Both the position numbers and the translations under genes were made by a program. The notes beneath the pieces were generated by a model. It was not told where the DNA came from, searched no databases, and worked only from the letters and a program-made list of their open reading frames with translations. Of a stretch of DNA of 64,000 bases, positions 38,297 to 47,081 are shown one piece after another (position 1 is the stretch's first letter; the number at the start of each line of letters is the position of its first letter). The DNA lies in contig NZ_CP047951.1 of NCBI RefSeq assembly GCF_014279755.1, forward strand, positions 62,001 through 126,000. Reading direction: 5' to 3'. Origin of the DNA: Synechococcus sp. PROS-U-1. GTDB taxonomy: Bacteria; Cyanobacteriota; Cyanobacteriia; PCC-6307; Cyanobiaceae.

Positions 38297-39415
38297 CTAG
38301 ATAAAATTAATATGAGGAACATTCTCATTGTATACTTGGTCTAAATAACGATTGACTTGATCCATTCTACAATTTACTCTACATTCATTTATGTCAAGCT
38401 TGTTAAAAATGAACTCTTTATGCTTCATTCTTTTTTCAGACGCCCAAATTTTAAAAAAGCTTTCTTCATTTATATTCCCTAGCTTAAATCGTTCGTCCAG
38501 TAAATACGCACTACAAGTATAAATATCACCATCTGCCATTATATATGCCCATACCGAAGGAGTAGAGATGCACTTACAGTAACGCTCATTATTCTGAGAA
38601 AGCCAATTATTAATTGTGTTAATTCTAAATATGACTTTAAATTCATCAGTATTAAATGCCTCTAATTTCTCTTGTAAATGAAGATAGTCACGATAGTCAA
38701 TATCTGAGTATTTTTGAGTGTTAGAAAATTTGTGTTGAGAGTAAGGTTTGATTACTAAATAGTCCGCCCCTAACGACCGGGAATGTCGACAAAGCTCCTC
38801 CATGCTTTCCTTATTGTCAGGCAAAAGTAATGTTTGAAGCCCTATTGAGCAGCTCAGATTATTGTCATTTCTAAATTTAACCGCCTTTTCTATATTGTTG
38901 CTTACAACATGGAAGTCTTTTTTATTTGTTCTATGAATAGATGAATATGTATCCTCATCCCCACCGTTAAATGAAATTTTAATCCATGAGATGTTGTGGA
39001 GTGACCTCTTTATAAACTCATCATTCAATTTATATGCATTTGTTGTAAATGATACGTCTATGTTTGATTTTTCTTTTGTAAAATTTACTATTTCAGAGAT
39101 ATCCGGGTGTAGTAGTGGTTCGCCCTCGCCTGCATACATAATGCTTTTTACTCCTTGGCTTCTCATGCTTCTCAAGCTTTCTTTCAGTTTATTTGTATTC
39201 ATGAAAGTTGACTTATATCCAATATAATCAACTGCACAAAATGTACATCGATGGTTACAAGCACCAACAGGTGAAATTTCTATATATAAAGGAAGTTGCG
39301 ATTTGAATTTCTCTCTGAATAACTTATTTTCAGGATCTTTATAATGATTTAGAACATTACTTGAGTGATCCGGATGAAATAAGTATTTATGAGAATCTAT
39401 CCTGAACTTGTCCAT
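38297..39415 (-). CDS. Second radical SAM / SPASM-type enzyme
   Basis: 372 aa. The cluster motif is CNHRCTFC (Cys53, Cys57, Cys60), followed by the GEGEPLLHPD segment that is common in SPASM/twitch proteins. The C-terminal part has YCKCISTPSVWAYI, DIYTCSAYLLDERFKLGNI and CRVNCRMDQ. It shares LGADYLVIK and the end VPHINFI with the radical SAM enzyme at 34032, so both seem to come from one subfamily. It converges on the TPP gene with only five bases between stops. Function unknown. Confidence 0.82.
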   Translation of the reverse strand: MDKFRIDSHKYLFHPDHSSNVLNHYKDPENKLFREKFKSQLPLYIEISPVGACNHRCTFCAVDYIGYKSTFMNTNKLKESLRSMRSQGVKSIMYAGEGEPLLHPDISEIVNFTKEKSNIDVSFTTNAYKLNDEFIKRSLHNISWIKISFNGGDEDTYSSIHRTNKKDFHVVSNNIEKAVKFRNDNNLSCSIGLQTLLLPDNKESMEELCRHSRSLGADYLVIKPYSQHKFSNTQKYSDIDYRDYLHLQEKLEAFNTDEFKVIFRINTINNWLSQNNERYCKCISTPSVWAYIMADGDIYTCSAYLLDERFKLGNINEESFFKIWASEKRMKHKEFIFNKLDINECRVNCRMDQVNRYLDQVYNENVPHINFI

Positions 39416-39462
39416 GGAAATTTTTTTTTATTATAGCATGAATGGTCGAATGGACTTAGATG

Positions 39463-40065
39463 TCAATTTAGCTTCGAGTACCATATTTTATGTCCATTTT
39501 CACCATTAATAAAGTCTATTTTCAGATCATGCTCTGATGCGAATATATCGACAGCCTTTGCCACATCTTGCCAGTCATAGTCGTCACCAGCGAGTACTCC
39601 ATTTTTCTTGACTAAAGCAAGTGAATTATTTAAGTCTTTTTTTACTGCTTCATATCGGTGGTCACCATCTATAAATATAAAGTCAAAAAATTCTTTTGGA
39701 AAAAGATTGCTGCATTCGCTAAGAGTCGCTCTCGTAATACATGAACGAATTGGATAGTTTTGATTAATACTTTTAGTTACATCTTTGTATAGATTGTCCA
39801 TTGATATTTGCTCATTGATATCCTTATATGCCATGTGTACATCTCTGACGAAGCCATCATTAGGATCATAGCCGGCCTTAAATGGATCAATTCCATAATA
39901 AATCAGTGCTGGAAACCTTTCTAATAGGTGTTCAGCATGCAATCCATATGCAACACCGATTTCAAGTACTACTTGTGCATTAGTAAGTTTAATTAGACGA
40001 TCAACGCAATCGTAGTAGATTGACGGCCACGAGCAGGATTTGCGCAGCTGACTTAGAGCTTCCAT
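39463..40065 (-). CDS. Class I SAM-dependent methyltransferase (Methyltransf_24-like)
   Basis: 200 aa. Motif I is VVLEIGVAYGLHAEHLL; motif II ends YYGIDPF; the motif-IV-like FDFIFIDGDHRYEAVKKDL matches the Methyltransf_24 / cephalosporin-hydroxylase-like group. It probably methylates a sugar or a small glycan precursor. Same strand as the second radical SAM gene, 47 bp upstream of it. Confidence 0.8.
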   Translation of the reverse strand: MEALSQLRKSCSWPSIYYDCVDRLIKLTNAQVVLEIGVAYGLHAEHLLERFPALIYYGIDPFKAGYDPNDGFVRDVHMAYKDINEQISMDNLYKDVTKSINQNYPIRSCITRATLSECSNLFPKEFFDFIFIDGDHRYEAVKKDLNNSLALVKKNGVLAGDDYDWQDVAKAVDIFASEHDLKIDFINGENGHKIWYSKLN

Positions 40066-40140
40066 GGATGCATATATCTATTACTATCTTACCATTCCTT
40101 ACTCAATAACCAATAATCTAATTGGTATTTCCTGTTTTGA

Positions 40141-41271
40141 CTATAGCTGTCTGATTCTTCGTTTGACATCTAAAATCTTGTTTGCCCAATAGTCTAACCT
40201 CAGACATAATATTCTATTATCGTGTTCCCACCTATAATGTTCAACTTTTCTTATAAATTCTGGTTTATTAATATCTTCCCACTCGTTGACACAGTAATAA
40301 CTTATTCCAGGCAAACCCTTGTACAGAGTCTCATTATTAATGACTGGTAGCGCACCAAACAAATAAGCTAGCCAAAAGCGATGTGTATCTATCCCGTTAC
40401 CCACAGGACAAAGGCAATGAGTGTATCTGCATAGATTTTCATAAAATTGAATTTGATCTTCAAGTACTCCTTTTCGAGGAGGATTATATATACAGTATTG
40501 ATTTTTAATAGCCGCTTTCATGGCGCGAACTCTCTCTTTTTTATTTGTATGCAAACTAAATGCAACTATTATTCTTCTAACCCTTTCGTACTCATTTACT
40601 TGTTTTTGCATCAATATCCTTTTAATTATCTCTGGATGGTTTCTAGGATTTGTTGATCCCATGAAACCATTGTTTTCTATACCAAGTGGTATATTTGTGA
40701 CTGAATGCATTCGATAGACACAATTTTGTGCGAAAATATGAGCCACTTTTCCGGTACTTAATAGTAATTGAATACACTTCTCGTTAATATCTCTGTCACT
40801 TCTTCCTATTATAATAATAAGGCTTTTTTTATTACTTTCTCTTTTTGCAATATAATATGCCAATTCCTCAATCCTTTCTCCGACTACGAATATGCTGTCG
40901 CCATCTTCCCATTTACTACTCTGCATTCCCGTACCTTTCATATTTATAATATTTCTTAAACTATCGGGCTCAATGTTATATTGCTCTTTATTAAAATAGC
41001 CATGCTCGCATGTTGCCGCATACAATCCATAGGAAGTCATTATATTTTCGCTTAAAAGTTGAGTTCTATACTTAACGCACACTTTTTCTTTCTCTATAGT
41101 TCGAATCAAATTAATTATTGCCTCATTTGAAAATAGACTTAATAGTGCTTGCTTCAATTTTACTCTAATTTTTTTTATTATACTCCTTGCTTCGCTTGCC
41201 TCTGGCCCGACAGACAATCTCTGTTTTGAATTCAATGATTTTACTGGTGCTATAATATAAAGAAAAGCCAT
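40141..41271 (-). CDS. Exostosin-like glycosyltransferase
   Basis: 376 aa. The C-terminal half has the exostosin-type donor-binding pattern LCPVGNGIDTHRFWLAYLFGALPVI, which corresponds to the family's cPxGxgxdthRfwEal..GciPVi. Middle segments (ITNIPLGIENN-like SVTNIPLGIENNGFMG) fit a GT-B enzyme. The N-terminal ~60 residues are basic and not conserved; no membrane segment is certain. Its ATG overlaps the ATG of the opposite-strand GT61 gene within the palindrome CATG. Confidence 0.68.
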   Translation of the reverse strand: MAFLYIIAPVKSLNSKQRLSVGPEASEARSIIKKIRVKLKQALLSLFSNEAIINLIRTIEKEKVCVKYRTQLLSENIMTSYGLYAATCEHGYFNKEQYNIEPDSLRNIINMKGTGMQSSKWEDGDSIFVVGERIEELAYYIAKRESNKKSLIIIIGRSDRDINEKCIQLLLSTGKVAHIFAQNCVYRMHSVTNIPLGIENNGFMGSTNPRNHPEIIKRILMQKQVNEYERVRRIIVAFSLHTNKKERVRAMKAAIKNQYCIYNPPRKGVLEDQIQFYENLCRYTHCLCPVGNGIDTHRFWLAYLFGALPVINNETLYKGLPGISYYCVNEWEDINKPEFIRKVEHYRWEHDNRILCLRLDYWANKILDVKRRIRQL

Positions 41272-42358
41272 GCAGATAAATAACTTATTAAATTTTGTTG
41301 ATTTTCGCTTTAATGTCCTCTCTTTCGAGACTCAGGTGTCACAAGATGTGCTTACTTCTCATCAACAATATAACATATGGCATCAAGTAGGTAATATTTT
41401 TTTTGTAGCAGAACCTATAAAAAATAAGTCTGATTTTATTTCTTGCACTAATGTAGAAGTCATTTTTAATTGTCATTCAGTTTTCTCAAATAATTCTTGT
41501 AACGAGTTGAATAATATTAGTCCTTCCCCTGTAATCACCGTTATTTCTCGCAAGTTATGGCCAGAACAGCATATTTTCCCGAAACTAACTTCTTCAGCTG
41601 TTGCTTTATCTGGTTCTTTTTATCTAGTTTCGTGGAGTTCAGATTCTGAAAACTACTATCATTTCATGATGGATATTTGCCCAAAAATCATGTATATATT
41701 TGCTCACAATTCATTTGATAGCTCTAAGAAAATTTTACTTATTGGACGAAAGACTGCACTTATTCAAAAAATAATTTCATGCTTTTTTCCAGACATGTTA
41801 GAATCTTTTCTCTTTATGCCGCCTGCTAGTTATTCTATCGAAGATGTAGTATTTATCAATAGACCGCAGCCCTCTTATCTTTCTTCATCTACTATCCATT
41901 TATTGAATTCAAAAATAACCTCGTTTCTTGTCTCTCAGAATAAAAGTTCTAAATCCAATCACATTGTCTATTTGCGCCGCGGTAATGGAAAAAATGGAAG
42001 AAATATTTCAAATGAACCATTACTCGAACAACTCTTGGTTAAAATCTATGATGTTAAAATCATTGATTGTGCATCTCTCAGTACCGCTGAGCAATGGTCC
42101 ACATTATCTAATGCTTGCGTTGTAATTTCTCCTCATGGCGCTGCTATGACAAATATATTAGCCTGTCAACCTGGCACATTGATTTTGGAGTTACTTCCCT
42201 CAAACTATCATCCTTCAACGTTTTGGTTTATAGCCAATTACCTCAGTTTAAAATTAAAACGTGTCATTTATGAGTCTAATTCAAGCAATAGTATAGACCC
42301 GTATATGGTATGCAGAGAGTTATCATCTTTTCTCGCACTCAACGACAAACTGATATGA
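41270..42358 (+). CDS. Glycosyltransferase family 61 protein
   Basis: 362 aa. GT61 (DUF563) motifs: ENYYHFMMDICPKI near residue 128, YLRRGNGKNGRNISNE near 230, and SPHGAAMTNILACQPGTLILEL near 290. GT61 enzymes are retaining or inverting transferases on surface glycans. The start overlaps the divergent exostosin-like gene, and the 3' end overlaps the next minus-strand gene by 36 bp. AT-rich. Confidence 0.83.
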   Translation: MQINNLLNFVDFRFNVLSFETQVSQDVLTSHQQYNIWHQVGNIFFVAEPIKNKSDFISCTNVEVIFNCHSVFSNNSCNELNNISPSPVITVISRKLWPEQHIFPKLTSSAVALSGSFYLVSWSSDSENYYHFMMDICPKIMYIFAHNSFDSSKKILLIGRKTALIQKIISCFFPDMLESFLFMPPASYSIEDVVFINRPQPSYLSSSTIHLLNSKITSFLVSQNKSSKSNHIVYLRRGNGKNGRNISNEPLLEQLLVKIYDVKIIDCASLSTAEQWSTLSNACVVISPHGAAMTNILACQPGTLILELLPSNYHPSTFWFIANYLSLKLKRVIYESNSSNSIDPYMVCRELSSFLALNDKLI

Positions 42359-43096
42359 TCCCAGTTTAATTGCATCAAGTTCTGATTCTATCTCCCAACT
42401 CAACTTTCCCTCCTTCCAGGTATATCTACCATCCTTTTTTATTCTCTCCACTATTTTCTGTCCTTCAGGGTCAAATACTGGGATAATTTTATCTTTTTTA
42501 ACTTCCCAACCACACTCCTCGAACATTTCGACTATATTTTCTAATCCGAAAAATCTCATGTGTGTAAGATCCAATACTCCCCATTCCTCATAGTCGAATC
42601 TATATTTTGACAATAGTCTTTGTGCGGAATGATGAAAGTAATTTGGAACTGAAGCAACAATTTTTGTATTCTCTCTACAGCTTAAATTAATTTTCTTTAG
42701 GTGAGTCCACGGATCACTTAGATGTTCCAAAACATCTGCATAAATAATTATATCAGCTTTCTGTAAAATCTTGTTCCCTGTATTGCTTTTCAATAAAGTT
42801 TCACATTTATCTTTAAATAGTGGTTGGTATGTAACTGATGGCGGTTCTGGCTCAATTCCTATATACCTTATTTGTTTGTAGTGTTGCATTAGAATATTAC
42901 CTAGTATCCCAGCTCTTGCACCAAATTCTATTATACATAATCTCTTTGTATGATTTTTTTTGTCTTTTACAATATTTTCTACCATTTTAAGTACATATGG
43001 ATTGATATTATTCTCCGAGTATTGTGAATATTCTAATCCTTTATCCTCGAGATGATCCTTGATTAAATCTCTTCCATTAAGTCTTCTTTTTTCCAT
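42323..43096 (-). CDS. SAM-dependent methyltransferase
   Basis: 257 aa. Motif I CIIEFGARAGILGNIL, acidic motif II IGIEPEPP, and ADIIIYADVLEHLSDPW, the post-I segment typical of the Methyltransf_11/23 group. A later HMRFFGLENIVEMFEECGW fits polysaccharide methyltransferases. It overlaps the upstream GT61 gene by 34 bp and the convergent plus-strand gene by 36 bp. The substrate is probably a glycan or sugar nucleotide. Confidence 0.78.
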   Translation of the reverse strand: MEKRRLNGRDLIKDHLEDKGLEYSQYSENNINPYVLKMVENIVKDKKNHTKRLCIIEFGARAGILGNILMQHYKQIRYIGIEPEPPSVTYQPLFKDKCETLLKSNTGNKILQKADIIIYADVLEHLSDPWTHLKKINLSCRENTKIVASVPNYFHHSAQRLLSKYRFDYEEWGVLDLTHMRFFGLENIVEMFEECGWEVKKDKIIPVFDPEGQKIVERIKKDGRYTWKEGKLSWEIESELDAIKLGSYQFVVECEKR

Positions 43097-44250
43097 TTCG
43101 TCAATGCTGCTCTAACGTCCTTCTCATTATATATGCATCTGTCCGAAAATGGATTATCGTACGCCTCTACCGGCTGACCCCAAATTACAGCTTTTATTCT
43201 TTTCATCCAAGGCACATGATATCTCCATCCTGAATACATGTAGTGACGTGGACATTCTGTTATACACCTTTTAGATAACAAATGTATAAATTGTGCTCTT
43301 CCTCCTCCAGCTATATAACCAATTAACGGCGTTGTACCTGGTTCTGAAATAATTAACTTTGCAGAACTTGCTCGTTGCATTAAATCTTTTAATTCTATTT
43401 CATGTGGTTTTATTATATCTGCTCCCATCTCTTCCATCATTTGTAGGATTGCAGGTGTATTCACTACTCTTTGTAATTTCTGACTATCAAATCCTTCTCT
43501 TGATAAGTAGATTATTTCGTATTTTGATTGTTTTTTTGCTTTTTCTTTTTTATATCTGCTAGATGCATACTGTTCAAGCGTTTTGAGGTAACTGGGTATG
43601 GTAAATAAACCCCCACTAATTGTAATATTTAGATTGCATTGAGGTAACTTTAAAACTTGTATTGTTGGTATAAGATCAAACATATCTTGGCATATTGCCT
43701 CTAGTGTCTTTAGTTGCCAATCCTGCGACATCAGTAAATATATTTCTTTTGGCGCTGTTTCTTTCCAACCATAGAAGTTTGTTAGCGCTGGTATTACTTC
43801 ATCAAATATAAAGTGACCATACTGACCCCTCGGAAATATTATAAGACTTTCATCCTTTAAATTAATCTCAAGTTTTTGATTGCTACTATTATTTAACCTC
43901 CGGTAAAAATAATCATATGCCAGACTATCTTGATAGCCAACTCCTGCTTCATTCATAATGAAATATTTATCATCTTTATTATTGAAAAAGTAATATGCTA
44001 TTTTTTGATTTCGAGCTTTGAGAATTATTCCTGTAGCTGACCAATGCTCCTCGCTGTATTTTCGTTCTAGTAACCATTCGAGGCTGTTTTTGGACAACCC
44101 CTTATTAAATTCATCTTTTTTTGTAAGTTCGATATAAATAGACCCTTCTATTTCATTACAACTTTTGTTGGCACTCTTATTTATACTTAATCCAACTATT
44201 TCGCTATGACAAGCACTCAGCCAGGTCTTTATGTCGTTTGTTACTTTCAT
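43063..44250 (-). CDS. GT61-like glycosyltransferase
   Basis: 395 aa. Features: IFPRGQYGHFIFDEVIPAL (acceptor/donor loop of GT61), IIYLSREGFDSQKLQRVVN near residue 250, and IISEPGTTPLIGYIAGG in the position of the PHGA motif, with a Glu-Pro-Gly in place of Pro-His-Gly. The replacement of the usual His is unusual and may alter activity. Starts one base from the stop of the fucosyltransferase-like gene upstream, so the block at 42.3-46.8 kb is read as one operon. Confidence 0.72.
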   Translation of the reverse strand: MKVTNDIKTWLSACHSEIVGLSINKSANKSCNEIEGSIYIELTKKDEFNKGLSKNSLEWLLERKYSEEHWSATGIILKARNQKIAYYFFNNKDDKYFIMNEAGVGYQDSLAYDYFYRRLNNSSNQKLEINLKDESLIIFPRGQYGHFIFDEVIPALTNFYGWKETAPKEIYLLMSQDWQLKTLEAICQDMFDLIPTIQVLKLPQCNLNITISGGLFTIPSYLKTLEQYASSRYKKEKAKKQSKYEIIYLSREGFDSQKLQRVVNTPAILQMMEEMGADIIKPHEIELKDLMQRASSAKLIISEPGTTPLIGYIAGGGRAQFIHLLSKRCITECPRHYMYSGWRYHVPWMKRIKAVIWGQPVEAYDNPFSDRCIYNEKDVRAALTKWKKEDLMEEI

Positions 44251-44251
44251 C

Positions 44252-45223
44252 TCAAATCTTCAAAATATTATCTTTGATGTATTTTATAGTTTTCTCCGAT
44301 TGCCCGTCATTATTCAGATCGACTTCGGCTTTTATTATATTTCTTGTATATATATCATGAGGTGGTCTTGAATGCACATTTTTAATCAATGATAGTTCAA
44401 TCTCACCATTTCTTACTATATCTGCCAGCATTGAAAAGCTCGATTGACCCGCTATCAATAAATCACAATCTAACATTGTTCTGAAATCTCTGACCTCAAA
44501 ATCGTTTGTCCATTGACTACTTGTTGAGCTAACCTTTAAAAAGCCATTACGCCTCATTCCTTTGAATTCATCTCTACTTTCCCAGATATTATCACCTTGC
44601 GTTAATATCGTTATCTCAATCTGGTCACTACACTCTTTGTATAGATCTCTCACAAGATTTTTATAATATCGATCATCTATATACCAATTTGGATGATTTA
44701 CCTCTTGTACATCACCTCTTCTTATATGCAAGCAAACTTTTTTCTGTTTATATCTTGTCTTTTCATGCACTCCAAATATGTTTCTTATGTCGTCTTTCAT
44801 TGCATTATTCATACGCCATATAAGAGAACCTGGTGTTTGGTCAAATGGTAGTTTGACTAGACTCTTTCCCTGTTTACGACTTATCTTCTCTATCTCTGTC
44901 TCGAATTTACTGATATCGGATATATCACTCAAGTTATATTTCGTGTTTCCATTCTCGTCATGATTCTTTCCTTTTAATTCCTCATATCTTTCTATATCAT
45001 TGCTACTTTGACCGAATGCTTTTATCGATCTGCTAAAATCAACATGATCATTATGTCTATACGCAAAATATGAGTACTTCGTCGGTAAAAATTCGCAATT
45101 GTATCTGTGTGCTAAAGCCCAAGCTGATAATAGTGAGAAGCTCTGATGACCAAAGCGTCCATAACGATCTGGTTCTGCTAAAAACACCAGATTGTTTCTT
45201 TGCCGCAATAGTTTCTTATTCAT
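44252..45223 (-). CDS. Fucosyltransferase-like protein (GT11-type, HxRRGD motif)
   Basis: 323 aa from the ATG at 45223. The motifs RYGRFGHQSFSLLSAWALAH near the N-terminus, VCLHIRRGDVQE near residue 165 and the C-terminal DCDLLIAGQSSFSMLADI are those of GDP-fucose-binding GT11/GT23-type transferases. It would add a fucose-like sugar. The longer start at 45247 would overlap the FkbM gene by 23 bp; the later ATG gives a one-base gap and is preferred. Confidence 0.72.
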   Translation of the reverse strand: MNKKLLRQRNNLVFLAEPDRYGRFGHQSFSLLSAWALAHRYNCEFLPTKYSYFAYRHNDHVDFSRSIKAFGQSSNDIERYEELKGKNHDENGNTKYNLSDISDISKFETEIEKISRKQGKSLVKLPFDQTPGSLIWRMNNAMKDDIRNIFGVHEKTRYKQKKVCLHIRRGDVQEVNHPNWYIDDRYYKNLVRDLYKECSDQIEITILTQGDNIWESRDEFKGMRRNGFLKVSSTSSQWTNDFEVRDFRTMLDCDLLIAGQSSFSMLADIVRNGEIELSLIKNVHSRPPHDIYTRNIIKAEVDLNNDGQSEKTIKYIKDNILKI

Positions 45224-45224
45224 A

Positions 45225-46079
45225 TCATATGAGTAAGTTCGATACATTTGTTATTTTCTCGAATAAAACCTTCCTAAATTTATCCAATTTGCTCTCATGT
45301 ACTTGTCCTGTTACCTTTAATAATGGATGAAACCCTTTAGAGGTCATCAATATCGTTTTTATATAATTTGAACCTATATCTACATCGTCTTTTTTAAGCG
45401 CTTCTTTAAAAAGCTCCTGTTCACATTTATAAGCACTCTCTTTTATCAAGATATCCATCCATGCTTTATTTCTTTGGTAAAAGTCGCTTTTTAAAAATAG
45501 ATAGCTTTCGGTCTTATCCATTGGTATAGCTACAGGCTCATACCCCAGATTTAGCAAAAGGTAAATCAATCTTTTATGTTGTCCTTCTTCTATGTTGTAC
45601 TGGTAAGGATCGGTCATTATTTCTATATCTACCATCGCAAACTTTTCTCTAAATTTCTCCTTGTTGACATCTTTCATTATCGTGTATTCGTAACCCTGCG
45701 TATCAATGCAGATGTAGTCGTTTGCGTACGAGCTACAGTTTGTATCCATAATCTTATTTATGGTTGTAGTCTCGACTTCATATTCTTCGAATTCGTCCCC
45801 TACCCAGCTTTTCGTTCTTGGACCGATATCTAAAATTGATGATTGACCTTTTCCATTCGCTTTAAGTACTATCTTCTCTCCTATCCTGTCAGAGCACGCT
45901 TTGTTCAACACATGGATAACCATTCCTGCATTGATTGCTTGTTGATATTTTGCTATGTTCTCTTTTAACTTTTTTAATGCATGAATATCAGGCTCTACAT
46001 AGACAAGTGTTTCAGCACCACAATAATCGTAAAAATTAATTTCTTCGCCATCTGAGGCTCCAATGTGCAGTATGTTCAT
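45225..46079 (-). CDS. FkbM-family methyltransferase
   Basis: 284 aa. It opens with ILHIGASDGEE (motif I), then VYVEPDIHALKKLKENI (acidic motif II), and DYICIDTQGYEYTIMKDV in place of the family's lKiDvEGyE. FkbM enzymes O-methylate sugars or polyketides. It overlaps the GT32-like gene by 4 bp (ATGA), so translation is coupled. A Gln replaces the usual Glu in the motif. Confidence 0.8.
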   Translation of the reverse strand: MNILHIGASDGEEINFYDYCGAETLVYVEPDIHALKKLKENIAKYQQAINAGMVIHVLNKACSDRIGEKIVLKANGKGQSSILDIGPRTKSWVGDEFEEYEVETTTINKIMDTNCSSYANDYICIDTQGYEYTIMKDVNKEKFREKFAMVDIEIMTDPYQYNIEEGQHKRLIYLLLNLGYEPVAIPMDKTESYLFLKSDFYQRNKAWMDILIKESAYKCEQELFKEALKKDDVDIGSNYIKTILMTSKGFHPLLKVTGQVHESKLDKFRKVLFEKITNVSNLLI

Positions 46080-46804
46080 AACTCGTTGTATACGCTCCTA
46101 TTATGCCATGCTTTCGTGTATGGATTCTCTTCAAATCCTTTAGCACCCAGACTTCCAAGCCCCGCTGCACCCAATGTTGGCTTGTACCTTAATGCTATTG
46201 GGTACTCTTGATTTTCGTTCTTGCTGTAAAATAATTGAAGAGGTATATCTTTCAGACATAATTTTGTATTGCCGAACTCTTTAATCTTTCTTCTTTTCAG
46301 GTGTTTAGATATCATCTCCGGTCCTGTCGGATCTAGTTCTGTTTCTCCGTAATATTCGCTCTCAACATTTTCTACAACTTTCAGTATTAATTCCCCTATT
46401 ATTTCTGCCTTTCTTTTGGTTAGGATTATTGCGTTATGTACCGAGCCTGGATTCCAGTCTAAACGAAACATGAAGGTTTTGGTTTCACCTTTTAATAGGT
46501 GATCCATTGTGTTGATATATAAAATACTCAAGTCCGAATATATTCCCCCGAACTCGTACAATATGCATAACCTTGCGAGGTCAGCCTTATATGCACTAGG
46601 TATAAGCTTTTCGTAAGCTCTTATTACTCTATTTTCGAACCTTTCTGTAATTAATCGCCTTGCCATCTCGTTATCCCACAAGATGTGTTTGCATGTTGGA
46701 TGAAACGCTTTGAATATTTCTATATGATGTCTAATTATTGGTCCTAATTCAAAGGCTTTTTCATTTGTAATCGCTATGCTATGTAAAAAGTTGGTTTGAT
46801 GCAT
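46076..46804 (-). CDS. GT32-type glycosyltransferase with altered DXD motif
   Basis: 242 aa. The GT32 core is clear: AYKADLARLCILYEFGGIYSD near residue 75. The metal-binding DXD reads Asp-Leu-Ser instead of Asp-x-Asp. The following MFRLDWNPGSVHNAIILTKRK and the GPEMISKHL segment fit the family. Likely adds a hexose to the surface glycan; whether the altered motif still binds metal is open. It is the first gene of the minus-strand operon, 179 bp from tRNA-Gly. Confidence 0.75.
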   Translation of the reverse strand: MHQTNFLHSIAITNEKAFELGPIIRHHIEIFKAFHPTCKHILWDNEMARRLITERFENRVIRAYEKLIPSAYKADLARLCILYEFGGIYSDLSILYINTMDHLLKGETKTFMFRLDWNPGSVHNAIILTKRKAEIIGELILKVVENVESEYYGETELDPTGPEMISKHLKRRKIKEFGNTKLCLKDIPLQLFYSKNENQEYPIALRYKPTLGAAGLGSLGAKGFEENPYTKAWHNRSVYNEL

Positions 46805-46924
46805 CAGATCTTTATTTTCCTGCTCTATCTTACTGTACCAATTCCTTTGTCTTGCGACAATTACATTCTATGGCAGTCTCCCTTCACCATCTTTGCTCTG
46901 TACTGCATGTCTCCTCCCTTGCGG

Positions 46925-46930
46925 TTGACT
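46925..46930 (+). promoter_or_regulatory. Candidate -35 box for tRNA-Gly
   Basis: TTGACT, five of six bases matching TTGACA, about 59 bases before the tRNA. A recognisable -10 is weak (CATGAT or TGATAG, 18 or 20 bases on). The local sequence is GC-richer than the flanking island, as if a backbone remnant. Confidence 0.3.
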
Positions 46931-46983
46931 TCGGGGCCCTCTGTGGTGCATGATAGTTCTCAAGCGGGGTTTTCCTGGCTTTT

Positions 46984-47055
46984 GCGGATGTAGCTCAGTG
47001 GTAGAGCATCTCCTTGCCAAGGAGAGGGTCGAGAGTTCGAATCTCTTCATCCGCT
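46984..47055 (+). tRNA. tRNA-Gly (anticodon GCC)
   Basis: Acceptor stem GCGGATG pairs with CATCCGC; the D arm has AGCTCAGTGGTAGAGC; the anticodon stem TCTCC/GGAGA encloses loop TTGCCAA, giving anticodon GCC; the T arm holds GTTCGAATC. The discriminator base is T, as expected for bacterial tRNA-Gly. CCA is not encoded. The tRNA lies in the middle of the AT-rich island, with glycosyltransferase genes on both sides; tRNA genes are common recombination targets. Confidence 0.96.
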
Positions 47056-47081
47056 TAATACTTTTTCCCTCTTTCCTGTTT

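Noticed and set aside
46950-47081. ATG-started beginning of the glycosyltransferase frame at 46950
   Set aside because: It would translate through tRNA-Gly. The tRNA structure is complete, so the coding region must begin after it.
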